Source: Kyrpidia spormannii
Lineage (GTDB): Bacteria; Bacillota; Bacilli; Kyrpidiales; Kyrpidiaceae
Assembly: GCF_002804065.1 (NCBI RefSeq)
Contig: NZ_CP024955.1
Coordinates: 682,001-746,000 of the forward strand
Direction: 5' to 3'
Length of the DNA: 64,000 nt
The notes beneath the pieces are model-generated. The model was not told where the DNA came from and ran no database searches. It saw nothing but the letters and a program-made list of their open reading frames with translations. The translations under genes were made by a program, and so were the position numbers. Within the stretch, counting starts at the first letter, position 1; each line of letters begins with the position of its first letter. Below, piece by piece: positions 15,119 through 24,171 of the stretch.

Positions 15119-16127
15119 CGCGGTGGCGTGGAGGGAGAGGCGCCAGAATACGTCCATGTGGGTGCTCGCGGTGGCGCTGATCTCTATTCCCGTCATCGGG
15201 CGGCTCCTCGGGGTGCAGTTGCTGGCTGGGGCGGGGGTGACGGCCGGCAGAATGGTTCGGGAGGCCGCTGCGCTATCCGTGCAGTCTCCCACGGTGTATA
15301 TCGGGTTGTGGAGCGCGTCGGCTCTAGTTCTCGCCGTGACCGCCTGGTATCGGGAGTGGACCCATCAGGGGTTATCCACCGTCCTCGCCGGGCCGGTCGG
15401 GCGCCGCCACGTGGCGGGGACCAAATGGTGGACCGGCTGGTTCGTGCTCCAGGGGGCCGTTCTCGCCAACGTCCTGGTGGCTGTCCTCATGGGTGCCTAT
15501 GATGCGGGTTGGTGGGCGGTCTTCGACTGGTGGCTGTCATCGGCCATCGGCCTTTCGGCCGTATACACCATCGGGTTTCTCTTTGCCATGTGGAGTGGAA
15601 CGGCCCGAAGTGCAACCATCACCTCGGCTTTTGTCGTTTTTGGGATTCATGTATGGGTCCGAATTCTCGTCACGGCTCTCGGCGGGGTGTTCGGAGATTG
15701 GACATGGCTCGCGGGCCGGATCCGGGCGGCGGTGGATGTGGCGGTCTATTTGACCGTGTCGGAATACCTGGCCCAAGGAGCGGTGTTTGGGAACACCGGG
15801 CTAAAGATTCTACTTCTCGCCGTGGCTGCCGTCGGTCTGTGGCTCGGCGTGTGGACGTTTGAACGGCTCCCTTTGGAGCGAACGGGGAAGGCGTGGTTTT
15901 TCCGCTGGATCGAGACGGTGGGGCTGTGGATGGCCGGGATCAGCCTGTTTGTCATCGCCGGGTCGATGGGGGCGGCGGTTTTTGTCTACCTCGGAGGCGG
16001 AGGGACCGGACACGTGCCGTCCACGCCGGCGAGGGCGGGTGTTTTTCTGGTGGTCGGCGCTGTCTTTGTGTACTTGTTTCGCACTCTGGCCCTTTGGGCG
16101 GCCAGGCACAAGTATGCTCAAAGTTAG
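15096..16127 (+). CDS. ABC transporter permease, GntR-linked
   Basis: 343 residues with about six to eight hydrophobic segments (for example MWVLAVALISIPVIGRLLGVQLL and IGLSAVYTIGFLFAMW), consistent with an ABC-2-like permease. The start overlaps the ATPase gene by 23 bp and has GGGAGGGG upstream. It is translated as part of the gntR-ATPase-permease operon. No specific substrate family is recognisable. The same frame stays open after the TAG; see the following entry. Confidence 0.8.
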   Translation: MGIWNWNDAVAWRERRQNTSMWVLAVALISIPVIGRLLGVQLLAGAGVTAGRMVREAAALSVQSPTVYIGLWSASALVLAVTAWYREWTHQGLSTVLAGPVGRRHVAGTKWWTGWFVLQGAVLANVLVAVLMGAYDAGWWAVFDWWLSSAIGLSAVYTIGFLFAMWSGTARSATITSAFVVFGIHVWVRILVTALGGVFGDWTWLAGRIRAAVDVAVYLTVSEYLAQGAVFGNTGLKILLLAVAAVGLWLGVWTFERLPLERTGKAWFFRWIETVGLWMAGISLFVIAGSMGAAVFVYLGGGGTGHVPSTPARAGVFLVVGAVFVYLFRTLALWAARHKYAQS

Positions 16128-16142
16128 TGGAAATCCAGGGCG

Positions 16143-16283
16143 GTGACCGGTCTTTATCCGCCCGGTGGTTTCCACATGTGGGGCGGCGGAACGGGGATCA
16201 TTTGGCTGCAGGTGTGGAATCGCCCCGAGAGTACCATTGAGTGGGACGGCCAGCGGGAAACGGTTCAACTCCACCTGGAGTAA
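16143..16283 (+). CDS. Possible small ORF, 46 residues, in frame after the permease stop
   Basis: A GTG-initiated frame reading MTGLYPPGGFHMWGGG, then GIIWLQVWNRPESTIEWDG and a beta-like end, closed by TAA at 16281-16283. It lies in the same frame as the permease, separated only by its TAG. It has only a weak ribosome-binding site (CCAGGGCG). It may be a small fourth gene of the operon, a readthrough extension or a remnant. The Trp/Gly-rich content is not typical of random GC-rich DNA, but I cannot assign a family. Confidence 0.3.
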   Translation: MTGLYPPGGFHMWGGGTGIIWLQVWNRPESTIEWDGQRETVQLHLE

Positions 16284-16323
16284 GCGATAGTCTCACCGGA
16301 CACCGTCTGGAAGAAAATGAATG

Positions 16324-16360
16324 AGGCCCCCGTCAGGATTGGGGGCCTTGTTGTAACGTC
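16324..16360. terminator. Bidirectional terminator between the GntR-ABC operon and the MltG-like gene
   Basis: AGGCCCCC / GGGGGCCT with a 9-base loop. On the plus strand TTGTTGT follows; on the minus strand CATTCATTTTCTT follows. It overlaps the stop codon of the minus-strand gene. Confidence 0.65.
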
Positions 16361-17208
16361 TGTATGATCTGGTCTTCCGACATGCCTTTTTGGAACGTGT
16401 AGGTGCCCGGTTTTAGATCTTGGTCCACGTGGGTGTCGGCGAGCTTCTGGTTGAAGGCGGCGACATCCTGGATGAGCCCTTTGTCGTGGAGAAACTGGGT
16501 CAGATCTCCGGCCGTCATCCCCATCTGAAGGGTGAAGGTGATCGTCTCGTTAGGCGGCGTTGCCTGCCCCTGGGCCGGAGGCGCAGCTCCCTCGGGTTTT
16601 GGCGCGGCACTTTCGGGCTTGGACGCTGCTCCACCGGGGGCCTGGGCGGCCGTACCGGACGCGGCCCCTTTTGTCGCGTTGGCGGAGGTGGGCACCAAGG
16701 TGTACCCGGCGGCACTGGCTAAAGCTTCCAGGCGCTGTTGGTTGTGGCCGGCCAGATACTGCCCCACTGATCCGGCGATCAGGGCGATGAGGACATAGGA
16801 GACCACCAAAGCCGCCCCCATCACCCGGGGTCGCTTCCACACGGGGCGGCTGGACAGCGCCGCCACGCCGCCGCTTCTCCACACGTCCCGGCGATAGATC
16901 AACCAGGTGTCCACCAAATGGTTTTGATAGGGAATCCGGACGAGGAACGAAAAACGCCCATCCCCTGTGTCCTCCACGGTCAGCACCTCGGCGGAGGCCA
17001 ATTGCGCGTGTAAGTTTTGCCGGAGATTTTTGATCTCTTCCCGAGTTAATTCCAGGTGGGCGATGAGGTACTGTAACACTTCCGCATCAAACACGTCAGG
17101 ACCCGGAGGGGCGCAGCCGAGGTCTTGAATACTCTGCTGAAATCCCCGGTGGATCGATGATTCAAGCAAAACATTGCGCTGGTTGGACGGTAACATACTC
17201 CCCATCAC
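16333..17208 (-). CDS. Membrane protein with an MltG (YceG)-like LysM subdomain but no catalytic domain
   Basis: 291 residues. An N-terminal cytoplasmic region (about 1-125) precedes one membrane helix (about 130-152, MGAALVVSYVLIALIAGSVG). An Ala/Pro/Lys-rich linker follows (about 175-220), then a C-terminal domain reading ITFTLQMGMTAGDLTQFLHDKGLI and LKPGTYTFQKGMSEDQII. The last part matches the N-terminal LysM-like subdomain of endolytic transglycosylase MltG, but the catalytic region with its Glu is absent. Probably a peptidoglycan-associated accessory protein. The start could also be the ATG at 17196. Confidence 0.72.
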   Translation of the reverse strand: MMGSMLPSNQRNVLLESSIHRGFQQSIQDLGCAPPGPDVFDAEVLQYLIAHLELTREEIKNLRQNLHAQLASAEVLTVEDTGDGRFSFLVRIPYQNHLVDTWLIYRRDVWRSGGVAALSSRPVWKRPRVMGAALVVSYVLIALIAGSVGQYLAGHNQQRLEALASAAGYTLVPTSANATKGAASGTAAQAPGGAASKPESAAPKPEGAAPPAQGQATPPNETITFTLQMGMTAGDLTQFLHDKGLIQDVAAFNQKLADTHVDQDLKPGTYTFQKGMSEDQIIQTLQQGPQS

Positions 17209-17381
17209 CTGATGTTCGTATTTTCAGGGTTTATCCAACTGGGACAAACCTTCCAGTTGGATCATACCAGAGCTTCGCCCGGGAGAGTAGTCTATTTCGA
17301 CGGGAAAATAGTTCTCGCCGCTCCTTTTCCGATTTCGCCGGGTTTGCGGTATCATGGAAGCGTCGAGGGAGGAATGAGAAG

Positions 17382-18683
17382 GTGGTTGGCGGGATCGGAA
17401 TCGCCGGTGCGGCGGGGCGGAGTGTGCAATGGCTGATTTATCTCATCGCATCGGTGGTCCCCATTCCGGTGGTGCTCGCTCAAGCGTTTCATCTGGATCC
17501 GGGGACGGCTGCCGGATTTATTTCCCGGGCCTGCTTGGTGGCCGGAGCCGCTTCACTGGTTCAGGGCCTGTGGGGCCACCGGATGCCCATTAACGATGGG
17601 CCGGCCGGTTTGTGGTTTGCCGTTTTTTTCTTGTTCGCCAGCGGGGCAGCCGGGGGTTCAGACGTTTCCCGGGCTTTAGAGATGGGCCTGTTGGCGGCGG
17701 GCACCTTTGTGGTACTGTTGGCGGTGACCGGGGCCTTTCGTATCATCCGACAATGGTTCACTCCTGCGGTGACGGGGTGTTACCTGCTCCTCTTGGCCGC
17801 CCAGATGGCCGGGCCGTTTTTTGAGGGGGTGCTCGGGTTGCCGGTGTCTCCCCACACGGTCTGGTTCGGTTGGGGGGGCGTGCTCACGGTCGCCATTATT
17901 CTTGCGGCCTCTCTGGGGCCGGTGCGCTGGCTTCGGCAGTACTCGGTGCTCGTCGGGATGGCGATCGGCTGGATGGCCATGGCTGCGGCCGGGTACCACT
18001 CCGGGGACGCAGCCAGGACCGGGGCTTGGTTTGCCTGGCCGGGTCCGTTTTTGTTCGGTCCCCCAGTTTGGAATTGGTCGGTGGTGGTGAACGGTTTATT
18101 CGTGGCCATTATCCTGATCAGTAACCTGGTCGCCTCGGTGGAAGCCATGGAGCGGATTCTGCAAGTTCCCCCCGCAGATATGCGCCGGGCCGGCTTCTGG
18201 CACGGGGTGACGACGGTGGCCGCGGGGGTGGCGGGAACGGTGGGGATGATCCCGCAATCCACGGCGTCGGGGTTTGTCGCTCTGACCGGCATTCGGGATC
18301 GGCTGCCATTTTTATGGGGTTCGGCGATGCTGGCGGCGATGGGTTTTTTTCCCGGAATTGCCGGATGGCTGGCGGCCATGCCCAGGGAAGTGGGATACGG
18401 CGTCATGTTTGCATCCTTTACACAATTGATTCTGGTGGGGCTGGACGCCATGCGCCAAGCTCACCTGGGTCCGGGGCAGCGTCAGGGTCTAGGGCTGGCC
18501 CTACTCCTTGGGCTGGGTTTGACAGCCCTTCCCAGTGGTGCGTTCCCTGCACTGCCTCAGGTGGTTCGCGTTTTTCTCAGCAATGGCCTGGTGGTCGGGA
18601 CGTTGGTCTATCTCGTGTGGGATGGGATGTATCGTTGGATGGCCAGCCGGCGGACGAAGGGGGCCCTAGGGAGGGAACGGTAA
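17382..18683 (+). CDS. NCS2-family nucleobase permease (uracil/xanthine type)
   Basis: 433 residues from a GTG nine bases after GAGGGAGG; the longer open frame upstream overlaps the divergent gene and has no site. About 12 membrane segments. Family features include AGAASLVQGLWGHRMPINDGPAGLWF and ASVEAMERIL, GMIPQSTASGFVALTGIRDR, the NCS2 half-helix regions. Probably imports a purine or pyrimidine base by proton symport. It is divergent from the MltG-like gene and lies directly before a glycerophosphodiesterase gene (1 bp apart). Confidence 0.82.
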   Translation: MVGGIGIAGAAGRSVQWLIYLIASVVPIPVVLAQAFHLDPGTAAGFISRACLVAGAASLVQGLWGHRMPINDGPAGLWFAVFFLFASGAAGGSDVSRALEMGLLAAGTFVVLLAVTGAFRIIRQWFTPAVTGCYLLLLAAQMAGPFFEGVLGLPVSPHTVWFGWGGVLTVAIILAASLGPVRWLRQYSVLVGMAIGWMAMAAAGYHSGDAARTGAWFAWPGPFLFGPPVWNWSVVVNGLFVAIILISNLVASVEAMERILQVPPADMRRAGFWHGVTTVAAGVAGTVGMIPQSTASGFVALTGIRDRLPFLWGSAMLAAMGFFPGIAGWLAAMPREVGYGVMFASFTQLILVGLDAMRQAHLGPGQRQGLGLALLLGLGLTALPSGAFPALPQVVRVFLSNGLVVGTLVYLVWDGMYRWMASRRTKGALGRER

Positions 18684-18684
18684 G

Positions 18685-19413
18685 GTGAATCGCGAACCGG
18701 TGGAAGTGCGAGTGTGGGCGCACCGGGGAGCTTCGGCGGAGGCACCGGAGAATACGTTGGCCGCGTTCCGCCGGGCCGTGGAGATCGGCGTCGGGGGGAT
18801 CGAGCTCGATGTGCAGTTGACCCGGGACGGCGTCCCGGTGGTCCTGCACGATCCGACGTTGGAGCGGACCACGGATGGCCGCGGCTGGGTGGGCGATTGG
18901 ACTTGGTCGGAGTTGCGCCGACTCGACGCCGGGGCGTGGTTCCATCCGCGCTTTGCTGGGGAGCGGATTCCGACACTGGCCGAAGCTTTGGTGGCAATTC
19001 CCGAAGAAGTTTGGGTCAACATCGAACTGAAGACCACACCAGAGGTATATCGGGGCCTCGAAGAGCAGGTGGTCAACTGCGTTCGGGCGTCCGGGCGGCG
19101 CAGGATCATCTATTCTTCTTTCGATCACTCGGCCCTGGAGCGGCTTCAGCGAATCGATCCCGAGGCCCGATTGGGGTTGCTGTACGATGGGTTTCTGTTA
19201 TCCCCTTGGAAATATGCCCGGCAGGCGGGGCTGAGGATTTACAGCCTTCATGTGCGGCACTGGTTTGCCGGGCGGGGCTTGGCCCAGGCCGCCCGCCGTA
19301 AGGGTTTGGCGGTTTTTGCATACACGGTCAACGATCCGCTCCGGGCGGCACATTTGTTTAGCTCGGGCGTGAATGGGGTGTTTACGGACAACCCCCGGCG
19401 GGTGCGGGGTTGA
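18685..19413 (+). CDS. Glycerophosphodiester phosphodiesterase
   Basis: 242 residues, the usual length of cytoplasmic GDPD. AHRGASAEAPENTLAAF (catalytic His-Arg), IELDVQLTRDG (metal-binding Glu and Asp) and LHDPTLERTTDG (second His) are the full active-site set, and VWVNIELK carries a further Glu. Hydrolyses glycerophosphodiesters to glycerol-3-phosphate and an alcohol. No signal peptide, so intracellular. GTG start with GGGAGGGAAC upstream, 1 bp after the permease stop. Confidence 0.92.
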   Translation: MNREPVEVRVWAHRGASAEAPENTLAAFRRAVEIGVGGIELDVQLTRDGVPVVLHDPTLERTTDGRGWVGDWTWSELRRLDAGAWFHPRFAGERIPTLAEALVAIPEEVWVNIELKTTPEVYRGLEEQVVNCVRASGRRRIIYSSFDHSALERLQRIDPEARLGLLYDGFLLSPWKYARQAGLRIYSLHVRHWFAGRGLAQAARRKGLAVFAYTVNDPLRAAHLFSSGVNGVFTDNPRRVRG

Positions 19414-19432
19414 GGTGAGGGTGGGTGCCGGG

Positions 19433-21085
19433 ATGGAAGGCGGGAAGTGGTTCATGGGGCGACAGGCCAAGTGGCGGCGGGTGCAACAGATCACCCGGGT
19501 GTTTCTCAAACACGGTTTTGGCTACCTGTGGGATGGGCGCAAGGAAATCGCGTCCCCGGAGCGGGGGCGGTCCATGGGAAGGCGATTGCGCCAGGTCTGC
19601 GAAGAGCTGGGGCCGACTTTTGTAAAATTGGGCCAGCTGATCAGCACACGGCCGGATTTGGTGTCGCCGGAGGTGGCGGCGGAGCTGGAGCAGCTTCAGG
19701 ATCAGGTCCCCCCCGTTCCCTTTGAAGTGATTGCCCGCCGTCTAGAAGAGGAATTTGACAAACCCATAGACCGCTTGTTCTCGTTTATCGATCCGACTCC
19801 TCTGGCTGCCGCCTCCATCGGACAAGTACATAAGGCCAGACTCCCCTGGGGCCAGGAGGTTGCCGTCAAAGTGCAAAGGCCGGGCATTGAGGGGCAGATT
19901 GAAACGGATGTGGCGATCTTGGAAGAGTTGGCGGCCTGGGCCGAGGTGCACACCCAGTGGGGAAAGATCTACCCCCTCACCGCCATTGTCGGAGAGCTTC
20001 GGCAATCTTTGCGCCGGGAGCTGGATTATCGCCTGGAGGCCCAGTATGCACGGCAGATGCGCCGGCGTTTGCCGGATGATGGTAACGTGTACATCCCCGA
20101 GGTAGTGGGGGAATATTCCACTCGTCGGGTGTTCACCGCCGAGTATATGGAAGGGTCCAAATTGTCTTCCCGGGCGGTGGAGGCGCTCGGTCAGGAACGA
20201 AAACGGCGCCTCGCCCGGATCATTGCAGAGACGATCCTCCACCAAATGCTGGTGGACGGCCTGTTTCACGCCGACCCCCATCCAGGCAACTGGCTGGTCA
20301 AGAAAGACGGCTCCCTGGTGCTGCTCGATTTCGGCATGGTGGGAAGGCTGACCCCGGAGCACAAAAGCCAGTTGGCAGACCTGATCATCGCGCTCATGCG
20401 CCAAGATACCCCGGCCATTGTCGAGGCGCTGCTCAATCTGGGGGTAGCTCCGGCCGATGTGGACCGGGACGCCTTGTACCGGGACGTGGAAGAGATTCGC
20501 GATCAGTTCTACGAAGTGCCCCTTCACGAAATCGACATCCGGGATGTGGTGCAACTCACTTTCGAGTTGTCATTCCGCCACCAGATCCGCCTGCCGACCC
20601 ATTTGACTCTGGTGGGGAAAGCCATGGTCACCCTGGGCGGAGTGGTGGAGCAGCTCGATCCCTCTCTTAGTATCGTGGAGTTGGCAGAGCCCTTTGGAAC
20701 GGAATTGTTTGTCGGGCGCTATACCCCCAGAGCGGCGGCGGTGAAGCTGGCGGCCTACGGCCGGCGATGGCGAAAGATTGCCGAAGAGGCACCGGACTGG
20801 TTGGCGGAGTGGGCTTCGGCGGCGGGGGGCGGCGAGGTGCGGCTCGGGTTGCGCCTCCGGGACGGACAATGGGCGCTGCGTCGGGTGGAGCGGGCGGTGA
20901 ACCGGTTGGCGGCCAGTGTGATCCTCCTGTCCCTGGCGGTGGTGGTGGCGGCCTTGGTCCTCGGGGGATTCGCCCGTTCTCCAGTGCCCACTTGGTTTTA
21001 TACCGCCTTGACAGTGGGGCTTGCGGTCATAGCCGGGATAACGTTATGGTTAATAATGGAAATTATGCGGTCCGGGAAAAAATAA
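19433..21085 (+). CDS. ABC1/UbiB-family atypical kinase (AarF)
   Basis: 550 residues. The KxGQ motif (FVKLGQLISTRPD), Ala-rich loop (AAASIGQVHKARL), catalytic HADPHPGNW and LLDFGMVG motifs define the UbiB/ADCK family. Two C-terminal membrane helices (VILLSLAVVVAALVLGGFA and a second ending LIMEIM) anchor it. The family supports isoprenoid quinone or other lipid biosynthesis, probably through ATPase activity; here menaquinone is the likely quinone. The start is uncertain between ATG 19433 and 19454. Confidence 0.9.
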   Translation: MEGGKWFMGRQAKWRRVQQITRVFLKHGFGYLWDGRKEIASPERGRSMGRRLRQVCEELGPTFVKLGQLISTRPDLVSPEVAAELEQLQDQVPPVPFEVIARRLEEEFDKPIDRLFSFIDPTPLAAASIGQVHKARLPWGQEVAVKVQRPGIEGQIETDVAILEELAAWAEVHTQWGKIYPLTAIVGELRQSLRRELDYRLEAQYARQMRRRLPDDGNVYIPEVVGEYSTRRVFTAEYMEGSKLSSRAVEALGQERKRRLARIIAETILHQMLVDGLFHADPHPGNWLVKKDGSLVLLDFGMVGRLTPEHKSQLADLIIALMRQDTPAIVEALLNLGVAPADVDRDALYRDVEEIRDQFYEVPLHEIDIRDVVQLTFELSFRHQIRLPTHLTLVGKAMVTLGGVVEQLDPSLSIVELAEPFGTELFVGRYTPRAAAVKLAAYGRRWRKIAEEAPDWLAEWASAAGGGEVRLGLRLRDGQWALRRVERAVNRLAASVILLSLAVVVAALVLGGFARSPVPTWFYTALTVGLAVIAGITLWLIMEIMRSGKK

Positions 21086-21247
21086 TCTCGGACCGCGAAA
21101 CGGGCATATGGGAGTCAAAATATATCCACCATTCTAAGGTTTCACGTGGAAAACCAGTCAAAATAGCGGTTTGGGCAGCAAAATGGCGTCGAAATTTGTC
21201 GCAAATCATCGGATTGCCACGAAAAAAACGTGAAGGGGGAGCGCCCG

Positions 21248-22207
21248 ATGCGGCCAGTTCTTTATATCGCCCGGAAACTGCCCGATGAAGCTTTGCGTGT
21301 GGCAGAAAATGATTGTGAGGTTCGCCTGTGGGACCGGGAGTCCGAGCCTGTTCCCCGGAATGTCTTGTTGGACCAATTGCGGGATGCCGAAGGCCTGGTC
21401 TCCGTGCTGACCGAACGGGTGGATGAAGAGTTGCTAAAAGCTGCTCCGCGCCTTAAGGTGGTGGCCAACATGGCGGTGGGCTACGACAACATCGATGTGG
21501 AGGCCTGCCGCCGCCACGGGGTGATCGTGACCAATACGCCGGACGTGCTGACGGAGACCACGGCGGATTTAGCTTGGGCGCTGCTGCTTGCCACCGCCAG
21601 GCGGCTTCCCCAGTCCGCCGAACTGGTTCGAGATGGGGGCTGGACCACGTGGTCGCCCCTGGGACTGACCGGTTTAGATATCTATGGCAAAAGCCTGGGC
21701 ATTCTCGGCATGGGCCGGATTGGAGAAGCGGTGGCGCGCCGGGCTCAGGGGTTTGGCATGACCATTCTGTACCATAATCGCCGCCCCCGGCCGGAAGTGG
21801 AGGAGCGCCTGGGCGCCCGGTACCTGAGTTTGGACGCACTCCTGCGGGAGGCGGACATCCTGGTCATCCTCACCCCCCTGACGGCGGAAACCCGGCACCT
21901 CATCGGCCGCAACGAACTGGCAAAAATGAAATCCACCGCGATCCTCGTCAACGTGTCCCGGGGGCCGGTGGTGGACGAGGAAGCGTTAGTGGACGCCCTC
22001 CGACAAGGGGTGATCTGGGGGGCGGGCTTGGATGTTTATGAGCGGGAGCCGATTGGGGCCGATCATCCCCTGCTCCAGTTGGATAATACCGTGTGTCTCC
22101 CCCACATCGGCAGCGCCACGGTGGCCACCCGCACCGCCATGGCCCGGTTGGCGGTACAAAACGCCGTCAACGTCTTAAAAGGCGAAAAGCCCCTGACACC
22201 GGTATGA
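21248..22207 (+). CDS. D-2-hydroxyacid dehydrogenase (glyoxylate/hydroxypyruvate reductase type)
   Basis: 319 residues. NAD(P)-binding motif GMGRIGEAVARRAQGFG, the signature VNVSRGPVVDEEALVDAL with its catalytic Arg just before, a Glu in DVYEREP and catalytic His in LPHIGSAT. Reduces 2-oxoacids such as glyoxylate or hydroxypyruvate to D-2-hydroxyacids. The ATG at 21248 has AAGGGGGAG upstream. Single gene ending in a strong terminator. The exact substrate is not readable from sequence. Confidence 0.9.
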   Translation: MRPVLYIARKLPDEALRVAENDCEVRLWDRESEPVPRNVLLDQLRDAEGLVSVLTERVDEELLKAAPRLKVVANMAVGYDNIDVEACRRHGVIVTNTPDVLTETTADLAWALLLATARRLPQSAELVRDGGWTTWSPLGLTGLDIYGKSLGILGMGRIGEAVARRAQGFGMTILYHNRRPRPEVEERLGARYLSLDALLREADILVILTPLTAETRHLIGRNELAKMKSTAILVNVSRGPVVDEEALVDALRQGVIWGAGLDVYEREPIGADHPLLQLDNTVCLPHIGSATVATRTAMARLAVQNAVNVLKGEKPLTPV

Positions 22208-22294
22208 TTCCCCCTCAGGGGACGCAGGCTGCCGATGGGGAGGCCTGGGGATGGGCGCGAAGGCAGGGTAAGGGACTTGGGTACGGTCAGGTAT

Positions 22295-22324
22295 AGCCCG
22301 GGAGGTTTCCCGGGCTTCTTTTTT
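22295..22324 (+). terminator. Rho-independent terminator after the hydroxyacid dehydrogenase
   Basis: AGCCCGGGA / TCCCGGGCT, a 9-bp stem with a 4-base loop and a TTCTTTTTT tail. Confidence 0.93.
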
Positions 22325-22353
22325 GATGAACAGCAGCAGATGCCGACTTGATT

Positions 22354-22395
22354 TTTTGATCGATTGGGTATAAATTTGTTCGTGTTAGATCAAAA
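22354..22395. promoter_or_regulatory. Inverted repeat around the TetR promoter, candidate operator
   Basis: TTTTGATC (22354-22361) and GATCAAAA (22388-22395) flank a TATAAA -10-like element (22369-22374), just ahead of the tetR start. The arms are identical and inverted, 26 bases apart. Two half-sites or a looped operator would fit autoregulation. Confidence 0.35.
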
Positions 22396-22409
22396 CGGGG
22401 GTGGTGGTG

Positions 22410-23018
22410 ATGGCGAAGCGTACAAAAGATCTGATTTATCAAGGGGCGGTAGAAGTATTTTCAAAACGGGGTTTTGGGGATACGACGATGGACGCCATCG
22501 CTGAACAGTGCGGCGTCGCTAAAGGGACCCTCTACTATAATTTCAAGACCAAGGAAGAACTGTTCACTTACGTGATGCGCCGGGGCCTCAGCCAGTTGAC
22601 TGATCGGTTGCGGCAGGCGCTGCTCTCCACAGAAGACCCGGTTCACAAATGGGTCCGGGCGGTGGAAAGCCAGTTTCGCTTCTTTGAGGAAAATCGGGCC
22701 TTTTGCCATTTACTGGTTCAGAAGATTTGGAGTGCCGATGTCCAGGGTCAACTGTCCGTGCAGGAGGTGCTGAGCGAGTATTTCCAGCTCCTCGATGACC
22801 AGTGGGCCGCCGCCAAAGCCCGGAATTGGATCGATGATCGTGCCGACGTTCAGACCCTTTCCGGCGCCTTTTTCGGCATGGTGGTGATTCCAGCGGCCCG
22901 GGCGGTGCTGCACGGGGGCGCGATCGACGCGCCCGAGCGGGTGCGGACGATCGTCAAGATGATTTTGCGGCAGATGAAAGGAGTATCTGACGATGAATTG
23001 GCGTCCTTGGGGGATTAG
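22410..23018 (+). CDS. TetR-family transcriptional regulator
   Basis: 202 residues. The N-terminal helix-turn-helix is clear: LIYQGAVEVFSKRGFGDTTM, then IAEQCGVAKGTLYYNFKTKEELF. The C-terminal ligand domain is helical and not assignable to a subfamily. It overlaps the membrane-fusion gene by 26 bp and so probably represses the HlyD/ABC-2 export operon in response to a lipophilic compound. ATG 22410 is preferred over a GTG three codons upstream because it gives better spacing to GGGGGTGG. Confidence 0.88.
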   Translation: MAKRTKDLIYQGAVEVFSKRGFGDTTMDAIAEQCGVAKGTLYYNFKTKEELFTYVMRRGLSQLTDRLRQALLSTEDPVHKWVRAVESQFRFFEENRAFCHLLVQKIWSADVQGQLSVQEVLSEYFQLLDDQWAAAKARNWIDDRADVQTLSGAFFGMVVIPAARAVLHGGAIDAPERVRTIVKMILRQMKGVSDDELASLGD

Positions 23019-24171
23019 TGGCGCGGTGGCCGGGGTGACCGCTTTGGTTGCCGGTGCCTTGTTTCTCCCGGTTCACGCGCAGCAGAATGGTTCTCCCCAA
23101 AGTGGTATCGTCGAGCAGCGAGAGGTGGATCTCAGTTTTAAAATAGCCGGGCGCATCGAGAGTCTTTCGGTTTCCGAAGGACAATCGGTGAAAAAGGGCC
23201 AGGTGTTGGGGCGGCTTGAACACGCCGATCTTCAGGCGAAGGTCGAGCAGGCTCAAGCGGCGGTGGATGCTGCCGCGGCGAACGTGCAAAAAGCCGAGGC
23301 GGCGGTGGGTGAGACGGACCAAACCACCCGGGCCAAGGTCTCTGAGGCTCAGGCGGCGGTGAAAGTGGCCCAGGATCAGTTGGCCGGCTTGCAACAGGGC
23401 AGCCGGCCCCAGGAAATCGCCCAAGCCCAAGCGAAGGTCGACGGGGCCCAGGCGGCCTACCATCAGGCCCAGGATGCCTACGACAAGGCGTTGAAATTGT
23501 ACCAGTCGGGGGCTGTATCCGAGGCCGAGAAAAACCAGGCGGAACTCCAACTCTCCCAGGCTAAGGCGGAGTACGAGGCCGCCCAGAACCAACTCCAATT
23601 GGCCCAGGCGGGTCCCCGCCCGGAGCAGGTGGACGCCGCGCGCCACCAAGTGGAACAGGCCCAGGGCGCTCTCCAGGAGGCCAGTGCGGGGCGGGACCAG
23701 GTGGCGGTGGCCCAGGCGGATGTGAAAGCCGCCCAGGCGCAACTGGAACAGGCGAAAGCCGGTTTAGATGAAGCACAGACCTATCTTTCGTACACCGAGC
23801 TCGTGGCCCCAGTGGATGGGATCGTGGTCAAGAAGAATTTCTCGGTGGGAGAAATGGTGAATGCCGGCGATCCGGTGCTGACGGTGGCGGATCCGGCGGA
23901 CAAATGGGTGTCGATTTACGTGGGGGAGAACCAGCTTCCCCAGGTGAAGGTGGGGGACCCGGTTTCTCTGGATATTCCGGCCCTTCACCGACAGGTGAAC
24001 GGCCGCGTGGAGGAGATCAACCCGGCACCTCAGTTTGCCGTGACGAAAGCCACGAACCACTTGCAAGATCGCGATATCCAATCGTTTCAAGTAAAAATCA
24101 AGATTGAGGACAATCCCCAGGATGTGTTGGCCGGGATGACCGCCGTGTGGCAAGGGGCGAAGACGCCATGA
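22993..24171 (+). CDS. HlyD-family membrane fusion (adaptor) protein
   Basis: 392 residues. One N-terminal membrane anchor (about 7-29), a biotinyl-lipoyl-like half (GRIESLSVSEGQSVKKGQVLGRLEHADL), a long Ala/Gln-rich coiled coil (about 75-260) and the second lipoyl half with beta-barrel (LSYTELVAPVDGIVVKKNFSVGEMV). This is the EmrA/YhiI-type adaptor layout. In a Gram-positive it would act outside the membrane with the permease encoded next (ATGA overlap). The coiled coil is unusually long and low in complexity. Confidence 0.88.
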   Translation: MNWRPWGISGAVAGVTALVAGALFLPVHAQQNGSPQSGIVEQREVDLSFKIAGRIESLSVSEGQSVKKGQVLGRLEHADLQAKVEQAQAAVDAAAANVQKAEAAVGETDQTTRAKVSEAQAAVKVAQDQLAGLQQGSRPQEIAQAQAKVDGAQAAYHQAQDAYDKALKLYQSGAVSEAEKNQAELQLSQAKAEYEAAQNQLQLAQAGPRPEQVDAARHQVEQAQGALQEASAGRDQVAVAQADVKAAQAQLEQAKAGLDEAQTYLSYTELVAPVDGIVVKKNFSVGEMVNAGDPVLTVADPADKWVSIYVGENQLPQVKVGDPVSLDIPALHRQVNGRVEEINPAPQFAVTKATNHLQDRDIQSFQVKIKIEDNPQDVLAGMTAVWQGAKTP

